A DNA stretch of 64,000 nt, from contig NZ_JACNMF010000001.1 in the NCBI RefSeq assembly GCF_014270105.1, positions 310,001 to 374,000 on the forward strand, given 5' to 3'. The position numbers were made by a program, and so were the translations under genes. Below the pieces are notes generated by a model. The model searched no databases and was not told the DNA's origin. It worked only from the letters and a program-made list of their open reading frames with translations. How positions within the stretch are numbered: the stretch's first letter is position 1; each line of letters begins with the position of its first letter. Positions 25,046 through 34,131 of this stretch are shown here, in pieces. Source of the stretch: Hyunsoonleella aquatilis (GTDB lineage: Bacteria > Bacteroidota > Bacteroidia > Flavobacteriales > Flavobacteriaceae).

Positions 25046-26890
25046 TTGAGAATAAAACTTATTCATTTTCTAGTTGTGTTAGGGTGCTGTTATTCCTCAG
25101 CTCAGACAGGTAGCCATTCAGATAAAATAGATTCTATTCAAAATTTTATCCAGAACATACCTAATTCGGACTCACTTCTCATTGCTAAACAGCACTATAA
25201 AATTGCAGAGCTATATAGATTCTCTTCCATTAATGATAGTGCCTATTACTATTATAACAAAGCCGCAAAAGTTTTTAAAAATCGAAAACTTCTGTTCGAA
25301 ACTGCAATCACCCTTTTTGGGCTAACAGTAGTTCAAACTAACAATAAAGATTACACAGGTGCCGAAGTAACCGCATTTGAAGCAATTGATATACTTGAAA
25401 ATCTTCCTCAGAATAATAATGTAAAAAAATACAAGTCGTATATATACAATACATTAGGGATCATATTTGACGAATTAGATTTGTTTGAAGATGCTATTAA
25501 ATATCTAAACCTTTCCCTTGAAATCAAAAAAGGTTTGAATGGAGATTTTGAAAGAAGCAAAGCCCTAACAATCAATAATATTTTGAAGGTGTATCGGCGT
25601 TCTGGACAATTTGATTTGGCCGTTCAAAAATATAATGAAATATATGGCAACAAGGATTTGATTAGAAATCACCCCGACGTTTATGTTTTGGCTCTGGGCA
25701 ATTATGGCAAAACACTATACGAATCAGGTAATCTGGAGCAATTGCCTGGCATATATTTAAGGGCCTTAAGAATTACAGACAGCATCAATGACAGCTACAA
25801 CTCCATCATTTTGCATCAGCATTTGGCCGAGTTTTATAATGACAGAAACAATAAGGATTCTGCGAAATATTATGCCTATAAGGCCAAGGAAATTTCGGAG
25901 GATTATGCCAATGACGATTTATTGAAATCCCTTATGCTACTCTCAAAAATTGAAGAAGGTGAAACGTCAGCAAAGTTCCTCGAGCAGTATGTTAAGCTGA
26001 GCGACAGCCTTCAAAAAGCTGAAAGGGCCATCAGAAATAAATTTGCGAGAATAAGATTTGAAACTCAGCAGATTGAACAGGAAAATATCCGTATCGCCCG
26101 AGAACGCATGTGGTTGATCATTATCTCGGTCATATTATTGGTGGCGGCACTGCTGCTTTATGTGATTATATCTCAACGGGCTAAGAATAAAGAGTTGGAA
26201 TTCAATAGGCAACAACAAGAAACCAATGAAGAAATCTATAATCTGATGCTTGCTCAAAATGATAAAATCGAGGAGGCTAGAGCTCTTGAGAAAAAACGAA
26301 TTTCAGAAGAACTGCATGATGGGGTTTTAGGGCGATTATTCGGAACCCGTTTGAGCTTGGATAGTTTAAACCTGAACCCTTCGGTTGAGGCTATTAAAAC
26401 CCGAGGACAGTATATTGACGAATTGAAGACTATCGAAGAAGATATCCGAAAGGTATCCCACGAGTTGAATACTGATTTTGTTTCAGGTTCAGGGTTTGTG
26501 GACATCATCGAGACACTTGTTGAAACCCAAACAAATGCTTATGCTCTTAAATATGATTTATCACATGACGACGACATTCACTGGGATGGCGTTTCTAACA
26601 AATATAAAATACATGTATATAGAATGCTACAAGAAGCACTGCACAATATTTATAAACATGCAGAAGCGACTAAAGTTGACGTTATTTTTAAATTAAAAAA
26701 TGATGTAATTTGTCTAATAATTAAGGACGACGGGTCTGGATTTGAGGTAAACAAGGCCAAATCTGGGATTGGCTTAAAGAACATGAATTCCAGGATCGGT
26801 GAAGTTGAGGGCAACTTGCATATAGAGTCGGAAAAAGAAAAAGGTACAACAGTAACCATTGAAATACCAACCAAAATAGAAGTAAAATGA
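25046..26890 (+). CDS. TPR-domain sensor histidine kinase (second)
   Basis: This 614-residue kinase starts at TTG 25046 (MRIKLIHFLVVLGCCYSSAQ is a good signal peptide and no ATG fits). The periplasmic part (about 20-350) is TPR-like; a membrane segment lies at about 356-376, a coiled linker follows, then a HisKA_3 helix with H424 in ISEELHDGVLGRLFG and an HATPase_c domain (LQEALHNIYKHAEATK, IKDDGSGFE, GIGLKNMNSRI). It overlaps the response regulator by four bases (ATGA). The architecture is the same as the kinase at 4391, so the two are paralogues with different partners. Confidence 0.92.
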   Translation: MRIKLIHFLVVLGCCYSSAQTGSHSDKIDSIQNFIQNIPNSDSLLIAKQHYKIAELYRFSSINDSAYYYYNKAAKVFKNRKLLFETAITLFGLTVVQTNNKDYTGAEVTAFEAIDILENLPQNNNVKKYKSYIYNTLGIIFDELDLFEDAIKYLNLSLEIKKGLNGDFERSKALTINNILKVYRRSGQFDLAVQKYNEIYGNKDLIRNHPDVYVLALGNYGKTLYESGNLEQLPGIYLRALRITDSINDSYNSIILHQHLAEFYNDRNNKDSAKYYAYKAKEISEDYANDDLLKSLMLLSKIEEGETSAKFLEQYVKLSDSLQKAERAIRNKFARIRFETQQIEQENIRIARERMWLIIISVILLVAALLLYVIISQRAKNKELEFNRQQQETNEEIYNLMLAQNDKIEEARALEKKRISEELHDGVLGRLFGTRLSLDSLNLNPSVEAIKTRGQYIDELKTIEEDIRKVSHELNTDFVSGSGFVDIIETLVETQTNAYALKYDLSHDDDIHWDGVSNKYKIHVYRMLQEALHNIYKHAEATKVDVIFKLKNDVICLIIKDDGSGFEVNKAKSGIGLKNMNSRIGEVEGNLHIESEKEKGTTVTIEIPTKIEVK

Positions 26891-27561
26891 CAGAACACAT
26901 CAAAATTTTAATGATTGATGATCACCCAATGATTATTGAGGGGTATCAAAATACATTGTTGTTTACCAAGAAAGAAAATCAGGAACTGAGTATCCATATT
27001 GCTAACAATTGCGATGAGGCCATAATATTTATGGATAAGTCCGTCTCCAATGGTTTGCCTTATGATATGTTATTTGTAGACATAAGCCTACCCCCCTCTT
27101 CCGACGGGAAAATGAGTTCTGGGGAAGACTTGGCAGAATATGCCCGAAAGGTATTGCCAGATGCCAAAATCGTAATTCTTACCATGTTCAACGAATCTTT
27201 CAGGATTCACAACATTATGAAAAATATCGATCCCGAAGGTTTTTTGATAAAAAGTGATTTAACCTCCAGCGAGCTAGCCAGTGCTTTTCAGGCCGTTTTG
27301 AATAATCCACCATTTTATAGTGGTACTGTAAATAGTTTTATCAGGAAATCCATTACCAGCGATATAGTTATCGACGATAGAAACAGAAAAATTTTGCACT
27401 TGCTGTCCCAGGGAATCAAAACCAAAAGCTTGGCGTCCCACTTGGATATTTCTTTAAGTGCCGTTGAAAAGCGCAAAAAGCAATTAAAGGAGATTTTTTC
27501 GGTTGAGGACGGAAAGGATGAAACCTTACTTAAAGAAGCCCGTGACAAAGGGTTTATTTAG
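26887..27561 (+). CDS. LuxR-type response regulator (second)
   Basis: The receiver domain is in residues 1-130 with DD at 11-12 and phosphoacceptor D65 in LFVDISLPP; an insert (SSDGKMSSGEDLAEYARK) is typical of this flavobacterial branch. The C-terminal helix-turn-helix (DRNRKILHLLSQGIKTKSLA, LDISLSAVEKRKKQLKEIF) is a diverged LuxR domain. It is translationally coupled to the kinase gene. No copy of the CTACC palindrome is near, so its targets should differ from those of the regulator at 6180. Confidence 0.9.
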   Translation: MTEHIKILMIDDHPMIIEGYQNTLLFTKKENQELSIHIANNCDEAIIFMDKSVSNGLPYDMLFVDISLPPSSDGKMSSGEDLAEYARKVLPDAKIVILTMFNESFRIHNIMKNIDPEGFLIKSDLTSSELASAFQAVLNNPPFYSGTVNSFIRKSITSDIVIDDRNRKILHLLSQGIKTKSLASHLDISLSAVEKRKKQLKEIFSVEDGKDETLLKEARDKGFI

Positions 27562-27658
27562 CATTTCCAATCCAGAAAAGAACTAAAAAGTGTAATAAAG
27601 TAAAAAAAAGCACATTTTTTTCCTCCCAAAAGCACCTCAAACAGTACGTTCTATAATT

Positions 27659-27681
27659 AAACCGTAATTCTGTTACGGTTT
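27659..27681 (+). terminator. Terminator of the second two-component operon
   Basis: AAACCGTAA, five-base loop, TTACGGTTT, then further T. The hairpin is perfect (nine base pairs) and about 100 bases after the regulator stop. Confidence 0.65.
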
Positions 27682-27782
27682 TTCCGCAGTTCAAAGCCGT
27701 ATCTTATGGTTATCTTTGTTTTGTCAACATATCAGATTAATTAATCCCTCGATTTTTTTGTTGATAATAGCAATTTACAAAG

Positions 27783-27811
27783 GCCCTGTGGAGGTGAGAG
27801 ACCCACAGGGC
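27783..27811 (-). terminator. Perfect hairpin at the 3' end of the DUF456 gene
   Basis: GCCCTGTGG and its exact complement CCACAGGGC enclose an 11-base loop, 17 bases beyond the stop of the minus-strand gene. The following T tract on the minus strand is weak, so termination is probable rather than certain. Confidence 0.5.
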
Positions 27812-27827
27812 TACTTCTTTCCGAGCA

Positions 27828-28325
27828 TTAGAAAGCACTGCCTCCATATTCTATCAATTTTCCGATGTATAGTCCCAGGAAAATGATTGCAACCACAAAT
27901 TTTAAAAAGGTTGAAGTGAGAAAGCCGATAAAAGAACCGAAAGCGGCCTTTACAGCAGTTTTAGAATCATTTTTGTGGATAAGTTCGCCAATCAATGCTC
28001 CGAAAAATGGACCAATAATTATGCCTCCAGGAATTGGAGCAACCAGTCCAACAATTAAACCTATCGTAGTGCCGATCATCCCATATTTTGACCCGCCAAA
28101 ACGTTTCGTGCCAACTGCCGGAATAATATAATCCAGTAGCCAAATTAAGGTAGCCACGATAAATGTGACTGCTAAAAAGGATTTGTTCATCGGTATGGCA
28201 TTCGTAAAATGTATGAGCAAAAGGCCTATCCAACTGGTAATAGGACCCGGCAAAATAGGTAGAAAACTGCCCAAAATCCCCAAAATCATAAATAGGCCGG
28301 CTATGATGATTAAAATGATATCCAT
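27828..28325 (-). CDS. DUF456-family membrane protein
   Basis: The 165-residue integral membrane protein is rich in Gly and Pro, with the DUF456 pattern FMILGILGSFLPILPGPITSW, the AVGTKRFGGSKYGMIGTTIG loop, APIPGGIIIGPFFGALIGEL and a last helix with IIFLGLYIGKLIEYGGSAF. Four or five membrane segments are predicted. The family function is unknown. It is transcribed alone, divergent from the BlaI/M56 module. Confidence 0.9.
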   Translation of the reverse strand: MDIILIIIAGLFMILGILGSFLPILPGPITSWIGLLLIHFTNAIPMNKSFLAVTFIVATLIWLLDYIIPAVGTKRFGGSKYGMIGTTIGLIVGLVAPIPGGIIIGPFFGALIGELIHKNDSKTAVKAAFGSFIGFLTSTFLKFVVAIIFLGLYIGKLIEYGGSAF

Positions 28326-28385
28326 TATAAAAGTTTAAGTTTTTCAATAGGTAAGACGTTTTGCTAAACAAAACGTTACATTTTA

Positions 28386-28445
28386 AACTAAAAAATTAGT
28401 TAAAACTAAAATTTTAGTTATATTTGTAAAACTAAGTTTTTAGTT
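28386..28445 (+). promoter_or_regulatory. Triple BlaI operator AACTAA-N4-TTAGTT
   Basis: Three 16-bp dyads with the same arms: 28386-28401, 28404-28419 (a perfect palindrome) and 28430-28445, with centres 18 and 26 bases apart. A TATATTTG -7 box (28419-28426) lies between the second and third. This is the arrangement expected for repression of the module by its own BlaI protein at 28468. The second module (48178-48240) uses different arms. Confidence 0.8.
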
Positions 28446-28467
28446 GAAATAAAAATATCATATAAAA

Positions 28468-28830
28468 ATGAAACAACTTACCAAAGCGGAAGAGGATATT
28501 ATGCAAATACTTTGGCAACTTAAAAAAGCCAATGTAAAAGCAATAATCGAACAATTGCCAGAACCAAAACCCGCTTACAATACCGTATCCACTATCGTTA
28601 GAATTTTAGAAAATAAAGGTTTTGTGGATTACGAAAAACAGGGGAAAGGCCATATCTATTTCCCCATTGTAAAAAAGCAGGACTACAGCAACCAGTCTAT
28701 AAATAAACTGGTGGACAATTATTTTCAAGGCTCCTTCAAAAGTATGGTATCGTTTTTTGTGAAAAAGAACGATATGGACATAAAGGATTTGGAAGCTGTA
28801 CTAAAGGAAATCAATAAAAATGACCGCTAG
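28468..28830 (+). CDS. BlaI/MecI-family repressor (module 1)
   Basis: The 120-residue winged-helix repressor has the family pattern LTKAEEDIMQILWQLKKANV, PKPAYNTVSTIVRILENKGFV and GHIYFPIVKKQDYSN, with a C-terminal dimerisation helix. In the known systems the partner M56 protease triggers its cleavage and release from DNA. It is preceded by three matching dyads and followed by the protease gene, which overlaps it by 11 bases. Confidence 0.93.
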   Translation: MKQLTKAEEDIMQILWQLKKANVKAIIEQLPEPKPAYNTVSTIVRILENKGFVDYEKQGKGHIYFPIVKKQDYSNQSINKLVDNYFQGSFKSMVSFFVKKNDMDIKDLEAVLKEINKNDR

Positions 28831-30469
28831 TATGTTGCATTATATTTTTCAAACTATCACCTTTCAATTGCTCTTTTTAATCATTTATGATGTCTTCCTA
28901 AAAAAAGAGACCTTCTTTAATTGGAACCGAGCCTATTTGCTCATTACCCCTATTTTATCATTACTGATTCCCTTTGTTAAGATAAATAGTTTTAAGGATG
29001 TTATCTCTCAAGAGTTTATGGTTCAGTTGCCTGCGGTGTTTATGGGTGATGCCACGGTTGCCGAACAAAACCCGATACAAATATCTCAATCAACGGCGGT
29101 TCAAACGTCGTTATCCACATGGGAAACGTTAATGTTAATGGGGACTGTAATTGCTGGAGTATTGTTGGTGTTCAAACTATTGAAACTTTTAAAGTTGTTA
29201 AAACGAAGCACAAAGGAAGCAAAAGGCAAGCTAGTAATGGTAAAGGTATCAAATAGTAAGATGGCCTTTTCGTTTTTTAACTACGTGTTTATAGGCGATG
29301 GTATCGATAATACTGAAAAAGCCACCATTTTAAAACACGAAATGGTACATATTAAGCAAAAGCACACGTTTGATTTATTGCTGTTTGAACTGTTGAGGAT
29401 AGTGTTTTGGTTCAACCCCTTGGTGTATATGTATCAAAATAGAATTATGGCACTACATGAATTTATTGCAGATGCGCAAGCCACGAAACAGCACGATATG
29501 TCGGCCTACTATCAAAACCTATTGTCTCAGGTGTTTGATACCAAATCCCTTTCGTTTATAAATCCATTTTATAAACAATCATTAATCAAAAATCGAATCA
29601 TTATGTTGCAAAAATCAAAATCAAAACAAATTAAATTACTGAAGTATATGGTATTAATCCCTGTAGTTTTAGGAATGCTTATATATACTTCATGTGAAAA
29701 GGAAGTTTATTCAAGTGAAGATTTAAGTCAATATTCATTTACAATTTCGAAAGAAGAACATGATAGCAATGCCAATTCAGAAGAAATCAGGGCGAAAACC
29801 AATAAATTTGAGTCTTTTTTAAAGTCTAATCCAAATTATGTGGGGTGGATAAATTTTGACAACAATCCAAAAACTAAAAGTTATTCTATTCACCCTTTGG
29901 AAGAGAATGTTCCCGAAAAATATACGTCCGAATACACGGAAAAGAACAGTGGAGGTGAATTATTGAAGATTAGGTACAACTTTGAAATTTTGAATAAATC
30001 ACAAGAAATTACGGTGAGGAAGTTGAACCATCCAAAAGTGGAGACTGAAGAAGAAAAGGTAAAACGTCTTGAGGAGTTCGAAAAAAAGAAAGCATCTTAT
30101 GCTAATGTAGAGGACGTACCTTTTGCATTTGTTGACCAAGTACCAGTTTTCCCTGGCTGTGATGGGAACTCCGCAGAAGAATTAAAAAAGTGTTTGCAGG
30201 AGAATGTTTCAAAACATGTAAATCACAATTTCAATGTTAAAATAGCCAGTGACCTTAATTTGGAAGGGAGGCAACGCGTTAATGTTATATTCAAAATTAA
30301 TAAGGAAGGGGAGATAGTTGATGTGCGTTCAAGAGCACCTCATGAAGCTTTGGAAAAAGAAGCCATTAGGGTGGTAAAAACACTTCCAAAGTTAAAACCA
30401 GCCATGAATAATGGGAAAGTGGTTAACCTGCTTTATTCTTTACCAATAATTTTTCAAGTGGCCAATTAG
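28820..30469 (+). CDS. BlaR1-type M56 metallopeptidase with TonB C-terminal domain
   Basis: The 549-residue protein has three to four N-terminal membrane segments and the zinc motif HEMVH (173-177), with a third-ligand Glu in LHEFIADAQ. A membrane segment at about 283-297 leads to an extracytoplasmic tail. The tail ends in a TonB_C-like domain (VNVIFKINKEGEIVDV, EKEAIRVVKTLPKLKPA). Such proteins can serve as sensor-transducers; the TonB-like tail may touch an outer-membrane receptor. The signal is unknown and no beta-lactamase is nearby, so a role in beta-lactam resistance should not be assumed. Confidence 0.9.
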   Translation: MTASMLHYIFQTITFQLLFLIIYDVFLKKETFFNWNRAYLLITPILSLLIPFVKINSFKDVISQEFMVQLPAVFMGDATVAEQNPIQISQSTAVQTSLSTWETLMLMGTVIAGVLLVFKLLKLLKLLKRSTKEAKGKLVMVKVSNSKMAFSFFNYVFIGDGIDNTEKATILKHEMVHIKQKHTFDLLLFELLRIVFWFNPLVYMYQNRIMALHEFIADAQATKQHDMSAYYQNLLSQVFDTKSLSFINPFYKQSLIKNRIIMLQKSKSKQIKLLKYMVLIPVVLGMLIYTSCEKEVYSSEDLSQYSFTISKEEHDSNANSEEIRAKTNKFESFLKSNPNYVGWINFDNNPKTKSYSIHPLEENVPEKYTSEYTEKNSGGELLKIRYNFEILNKSQEITVRKLNHPKVETEEEKVKRLEEFEKKKASYANVEDVPFAFVDQVPVFPGCDGNSAEELKKCLQENVSKHVNHNFNVKIASDLNLEGRQRVNVIFKINKEGEIVDVRSRAPHEALEKEAIRVVKTLPKLKPAMNNGKVVNLLYSLPIIFQVAN

Positions 30470-30470
30470 T

Positions 30471-31616
30471 ATGTTAAGAACGGCCCTGATTTTTTTAGTA
30501 ATGTTAGTTAAAACTGAAGCACAAACTTCGGTTTTAAACATTGCCGATAGTTTGTATTTGAACGGCGATTTTACAAAATCCATCACATATTATAAAGCAT
30601 ACGACGATCCATCGGAAGTTTTTGATAAAATAGCGAAGGCTTACATGGCCATTGGCAACTATGATAAGGCATTAAAGCATTTTGAATCTGCCATTGAAAC
30701 AAATCCGGATGATGTTTTGACCAAATACGAATTTGCAAAATTACTGTCCAAGACCAAAAATTTCGAGACGGCTTCGCTACTTTTTAAAGAGTTGATTACG
30801 AAACACAAGGACAACCCCAATTACCACTACGAACTGGGCTTGGTTTTGGAACAACTAAAGGATTCATTGGCGCAGCAAAGTTTTCATAGGGCTTTTGCGC
30901 TGGACAGTACCCACCAAAAAGCAATTTATAAAATAGCAAAGCACCATTTGCAAAAGCGCCAATATGCCAAGGTGGATATGCTGGTTGAAAAGGGATTGGA
31001 AACCTATCCCAACAATGTTGAACTGCTTAGCTTAAAAGCACAGAACCTTTTTTGGCAACAGGAATACAGAAAAGCAATACCCTGGTTTGAAAAGCTGATT
31101 GAACTTGGCGAAACCTCAGAGTTTGTTTATGAAAAGTTGAGTGCCTGCCATGTCAAACATTTCAAGTACGCTGATGCGTTGAAATACAAATTGGAAGTAT
31201 TGAAGTTCAACCCCGACGATGCGATGACCAACTATACTATCGGTGCCTATTATCTAGAACTCCAAGATTACGAAAAAGCAGAAGACTTTTTAAGCAAGGC
31301 TTTATTGGTTTTAGGCAGGCCGTTACATAACGAATACGGCAAACTGACAACTGCTTTATCCTATCAAAAGAAATACCCCGAAGCAATAAAAGCCATTAAA
31401 AAGGCAATAAGGGAAGCACCCGAAATTGAATGGCCACATTTGAGGCTGGCACTTATTTTAGAAAAGTACTATGCTGATTATAACGCTAAGATTGATGCTT
31501 TTGAAGCTTTCAGGCAAAAATTTCCTGAAAGCAGGATGGCTACCTTCGTCGATGGTAAAATCAAGGCGTTAAAAGAGGAACAATTCAATCGTCAGGAAAG
31601 CGAAAACCCGAATTAG
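30471..31616 (+). CDS. Exported TPR-repeat protein
   Basis: The 381-residue protein has a signal peptide (MLRTALIFLVMLVKTEAQ) and about eight TPR units (MAIGNYDKALKHFESAIETNPDD, YHYELGLVLEQ, YTIGAYYLELQDYEKAEDFLSKAL). It begins two bases after the M56 stop, so it belongs to that module. It is a periplasmic scaffold and could present or modify the sensor, but no direct evidence exists. Confidence 0.88.
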   Translation: MLRTALIFLVMLVKTEAQTSVLNIADSLYLNGDFTKSITYYKAYDDPSEVFDKIAKAYMAIGNYDKALKHFESAIETNPDDVLTKYEFAKLLSKTKNFETASLLFKELITKHKDNPNYHYELGLVLEQLKDSLAQQSFHRAFALDSTHQKAIYKIAKHHLQKRQYAKVDMLVEKGLETYPNNVELLSLKAQNLFWQQEYRKAIPWFEKLIELGETSEFVYEKLSACHVKHFKYADALKYKLEVLKFNPDDAMTNYTIGAYYLELQDYEKAEDFLSKALLVLGRPLHNEYGKLTTALSYQKKYPEAIKAIKKAIREAPEIEWPHLRLALILEKYYADYNAKIDAFEAFRQKFPESRMATFVDGKIKALKEEQFNRQESENPN

Positions 31617-31681
31617 AGTGAGTTATTATAAAATAAGTTGTAACAATTATTTAGAAAGTTATGTGCCATTCAATAAAAACA

Positions 31682-32701
31682 ATGAAAGTCTTATTTAAAA
31701 TACTTCTTCTATTTTCAATTATAGGCTGTTCTTCACCTCAAAACTACAATGTGACTCCTAAACAATATATGGATGAGGTTTTTGAAATTGTGGAAAAAAA
31801 ATCTATCAGAAAAGATGCTGTTGATTTAAGCCCAATAAAGAAACTCGTGTATGAAAAGTTAAAAAGCATTGATTCAATTGAAGAATGTTACCCATTGATA
31901 GAATCTACACTTATTGGGCTCCAAGACCATCACAGTTTCTTCATGCCAAAAAACAAAGTAGTTCAATGGAAATCAACTTCTAAGACGAAGAATATTTATG
32001 AATTAATGACCTTTACGGGTACAACTTTAAACAAGGATATTGGATATATTTCAATGAGGGGGTTTAATAGCGGAGATTCAATTTCTATGCAAAAATATGC
32101 TGACAGCTTACAGGATAAGATAAAATCAATTGACAGTAAAAACGTTAAAGGCTGGATACTGGATTTAAGAGAAAACAACGGAGGCAATTGTTGGCCAATG
32201 CTCGCTGGGATAGGACCTCTATTAGGTAATGGAATATGTGGCTATTTTATAGATAATGATAAAAGAAGGGCTTCATGGTTTTACGCTGATGGCGCATCTG
32301 GTATTGACTCTTTTACTAAGGTTAAAGTAAGTAAAAAACCATACGCACTAATCAATGAAGACCCCCATGTTGCTGTATTAACAAGCCCCAGTACTTGTAG
32401 TTCTGGAGAAGTAGTTGCTACGGCATTTCATAATAAGGAAAATACAAGAAGCTTTGGAAAAAGTACTGCTGGTTTGACTACTGGTAATGCTCAGTTCAAA
32501 TTAAGTGATGGTTCCGCAATATTTCTAGCAACAAGTATTTACGTTGATAGAGAAGGCGTTGTGTTTGGTGGTAAAATTTCACCCGATGAAACGATAGATG
32601 TACCATTTATTTCGGTTGGCTTACGTGGAGATCCAGTTGTGGAAAGAGCAATCGAATGGATTTATGAACAAAAGCAAAATATGCTACGTAGCAAAGAATG
32701 A
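31682..32701 (+). CDS. S41-family (C-terminal processing) peptidase lipoprotein
   Basis: The 339-residue lipoprotein starts at ATG 31682 rather than an in-frame ATG at 31661, because MKVLFKILLLFSIIGC forms a proper lipoprotein signal. The S41 core shows ISMRGFNSGDS, GWILDLRENNGGNCWPM and the nucleophile Ser region VLTSPSTCSSGEVVATAF, then FGKSTAGLTTGNAQFKLSDG. No PDZ domain is evident, so it is a short form like tail-specific proteases without PDZ. It likely acts at the outer membrane on unknown substrates. Confidence 0.87.
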   Translation: MKVLFKILLLFSIIGCSSPQNYNVTPKQYMDEVFEIVEKKSIRKDAVDLSPIKKLVYEKLKSIDSIEECYPLIESTLIGLQDHHSFFMPKNKVVQWKSTSKTKNIYELMTFTGTTLNKDIGYISMRGFNSGDSISMQKYADSLQDKIKSIDSKNVKGWILDLRENNGGNCWPMLAGIGPLLGNGICGYFIDNDKRRASWFYADGASGIDSFTKVKVSKKPYALINEDPHVAVLTSPSTCSSGEVVATAFHNKENTRSFGKSTAGLTTGNAQFKLSDGSAIFLATSIYVDREGVVFGGKISPDETIDVPFISVGLRGDPVVERAIEWIYEQKQNMLRSKE

Positions 32702-32818
32702 AAATAATTGCCTTATACTGGCTAACTTGGAAAACCCTGCAGGTTTTTCTTTGGCCGTTCTATTTTTAGTAGGTTAGTTGTGCAACCACGCAACTATCCT
32801 TACTCAAGCCTTTAATCT

Positions 32819-32845
32819 GAAAACCGGAGTCTAGCTTCGGTTTTC
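32819..32845 (+). terminator. Hairpin terminator after the S41 peptidase
   Basis: GAAAACCG and CGGTTTTC flank an 11-base loop. The 200-base gap also holds a fragment reading AAACCCTGCAGGTTTTT (32734 onward), related to the repeat cores at 60920 and 61750. Confidence 0.55.
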
Positions 32846-32903
32846 CCTTTTAGAAGGATTTTAGTTCCAAAAAAATTGTACTTTTCGGCTTCAGAATAGT
32901 TCA

Positions 32904-33380
32904 ATGAGACCAACTTTGATTTTAATACTCCTTTTTACCCTCATGTCCTGCGAGTATTTTAATATAAAAAAAACAACTCCCGAAGCTATTTTAAAGGAGG
33001 AACTAAAGACTTTTAATTGGGATGAGGTCGATACTTATCCCAGTTTTTCTCAATGTGATAGTCTTAGTTTGAAGGAAGAAAAAAAGTCTTGTTTTGAAAG
33101 TACTTTGTATGCCGAGATTAGCGGGTTTCTTCAGAATCAAATCATTGTGGTGACTGAAGATGTTAATGATACTTTGCAATTGGAATTTAAAGTATCAAAA
33201 CAAGGTGATTTATTCTTGATGAAAACTGAAATGGATTCTCTGACACAACAGCAAATACCCCAACTACAAAGACTTCTACAAAAAAGTTTGGATTCGTTGC
33301 CTAGAATTTATCCGGCCATTAAGCGTGGTCAGCAAGTTGCTACTGAGTTTAAACTTCCCGTGATTATCACAGTAGATTAA
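32904..33380 (+). CDS. Small lipoprotein of unknown function
   Basis: The 158-residue protein has a lipoprotein signal (MRPTLILILLFTLMSC). The C-terminal half (LQLEFKVSKQGDLFLMKTEM, SLPRIYPAIKRGQQVATEFKLPV) resembles the TonB C-terminal fold in rhythm, but is too diverged to name. Its stop overlaps the stop of the convergent Bax-inhibitor-like gene by four bases. No operon partner. Confidence 0.8.
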   Translation: MRPTLILILLFTLMSCEYFNIKKTTPEAILKEELKTFNWDEVDTYPSFSQCDSLSLKEEKKSCFESTLYAEISGFLQNQIIVVTEDVNDTLQLEFKVSKQGDLFLMKTEMDSLTQQQIPQLQRLLQKSLDSLPRIYPAIKRGQQVATEFKLPVIITVD

Positions 33381-34111
33381 AACCGAATAGCCAATTTTCG
33401 CATCAGGCGCAACACTTCAACATACAACCAAACCAACGTTACCAAAAGCCCCCAAGTGGCCAGCCATTCTTTATATTTAGGCGATGAGTTTTTATGGCGT
33501 TCAATGTAGTCAAAGTCGAGCAGTAACGATAATGCGGCAAAAATACCTGCTACGATATTGAAAATGATGGCAGGCCATGAGGTGCCCCATATAAATACTT
33601 TTATTCCGAAAAAACCGAGTATCCACGAAATGATATAAATGATAAAAATGCTTGCAGTGACAGTTATAATTACACTTCGGAGCTTTTTTGTGACCACAAT
33701 AATTCGGGTTTGATATAATAAAAGCATGACGAGAAATGTCACCATAGTTATTCCAATAGCCTGATATGGGAAGTTGGGAAAACGGGCATGGGCATAAGCT
33801 GTTGTAGCTCCCAGGAAAAAACCTTTTGCAATGGCGTACAGTGGTACCAAAATATGTGCCCAATGTTGGCGTACGGAAATCACGAGACTGATAATTATGG
33901 CGGCCAGCATACCGCCCATTGAGTACCATTTTACATCCGCGCCCTCACTGTAAAGTTTCCAAATGCCGATAGAAATAATGATAATAATGGTGATGGAAAG
34001 TGAAGATTTTACAAAGACCCCCGTCACCGTCATTTTATTGGAAGAAGGACGGTCGTTATTAAAAAAGTAATCGGTAAAAGCGGGGTTGCTCGTTTTGTCA
34101 AGTAGTTTCAT
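33377..34111 (-). CDS. Bax inhibitor-1/YccA-like membrane protein
   Basis: The 244-residue protein has about seven membrane segments and the layout of the bacterial BI-1 related family, which starts with a short cytoplasmic stretch ending PSSNKMTVTGVFVKSSL. A conserved-looking loop, AKGFFLGATTAYAHARFPNFPYQAIG, follows the third helix. The final segment is DFDYIERHKNSSPKYKEWLATWGLLVTLVWLY. Homologues are linked to calcium leak or membrane-protein stability, but the role here is unknown. Confidence 0.87.
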   Translation of the reverse strand: MKLLDKTSNPAFTDYFFNNDRPSSNKMTVTGVFVKSSLSITIIIIISIGIWKLYSEGADVKWYSMGGMLAAIIISLVISVRQHWAHILVPLYAIAKGFFLGATTAYAHARFPNFPYQAIGITMVTFLVMLLLYQTRIIVVTKKLRSVIITVTASIFIIYIISWILGFFGIKVFIWGTSWPAIIFNIVAGIFAALSLLLDFDYIERHKNSSPKYKEWLATWGLLVTLVWLYVEVLRLMRKLAIRF

Positions 34112-34131
34112 TAGGGTAAATCTACTAAAAA

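Noticed and set aside
28468-30469. Beta-lactam resistance module
   Set aside because: BlaI and an M56 protease are present, but no beta-lactamase or penicillin-binding sensor domain is visible and the protease ends in a TonB-like domain.
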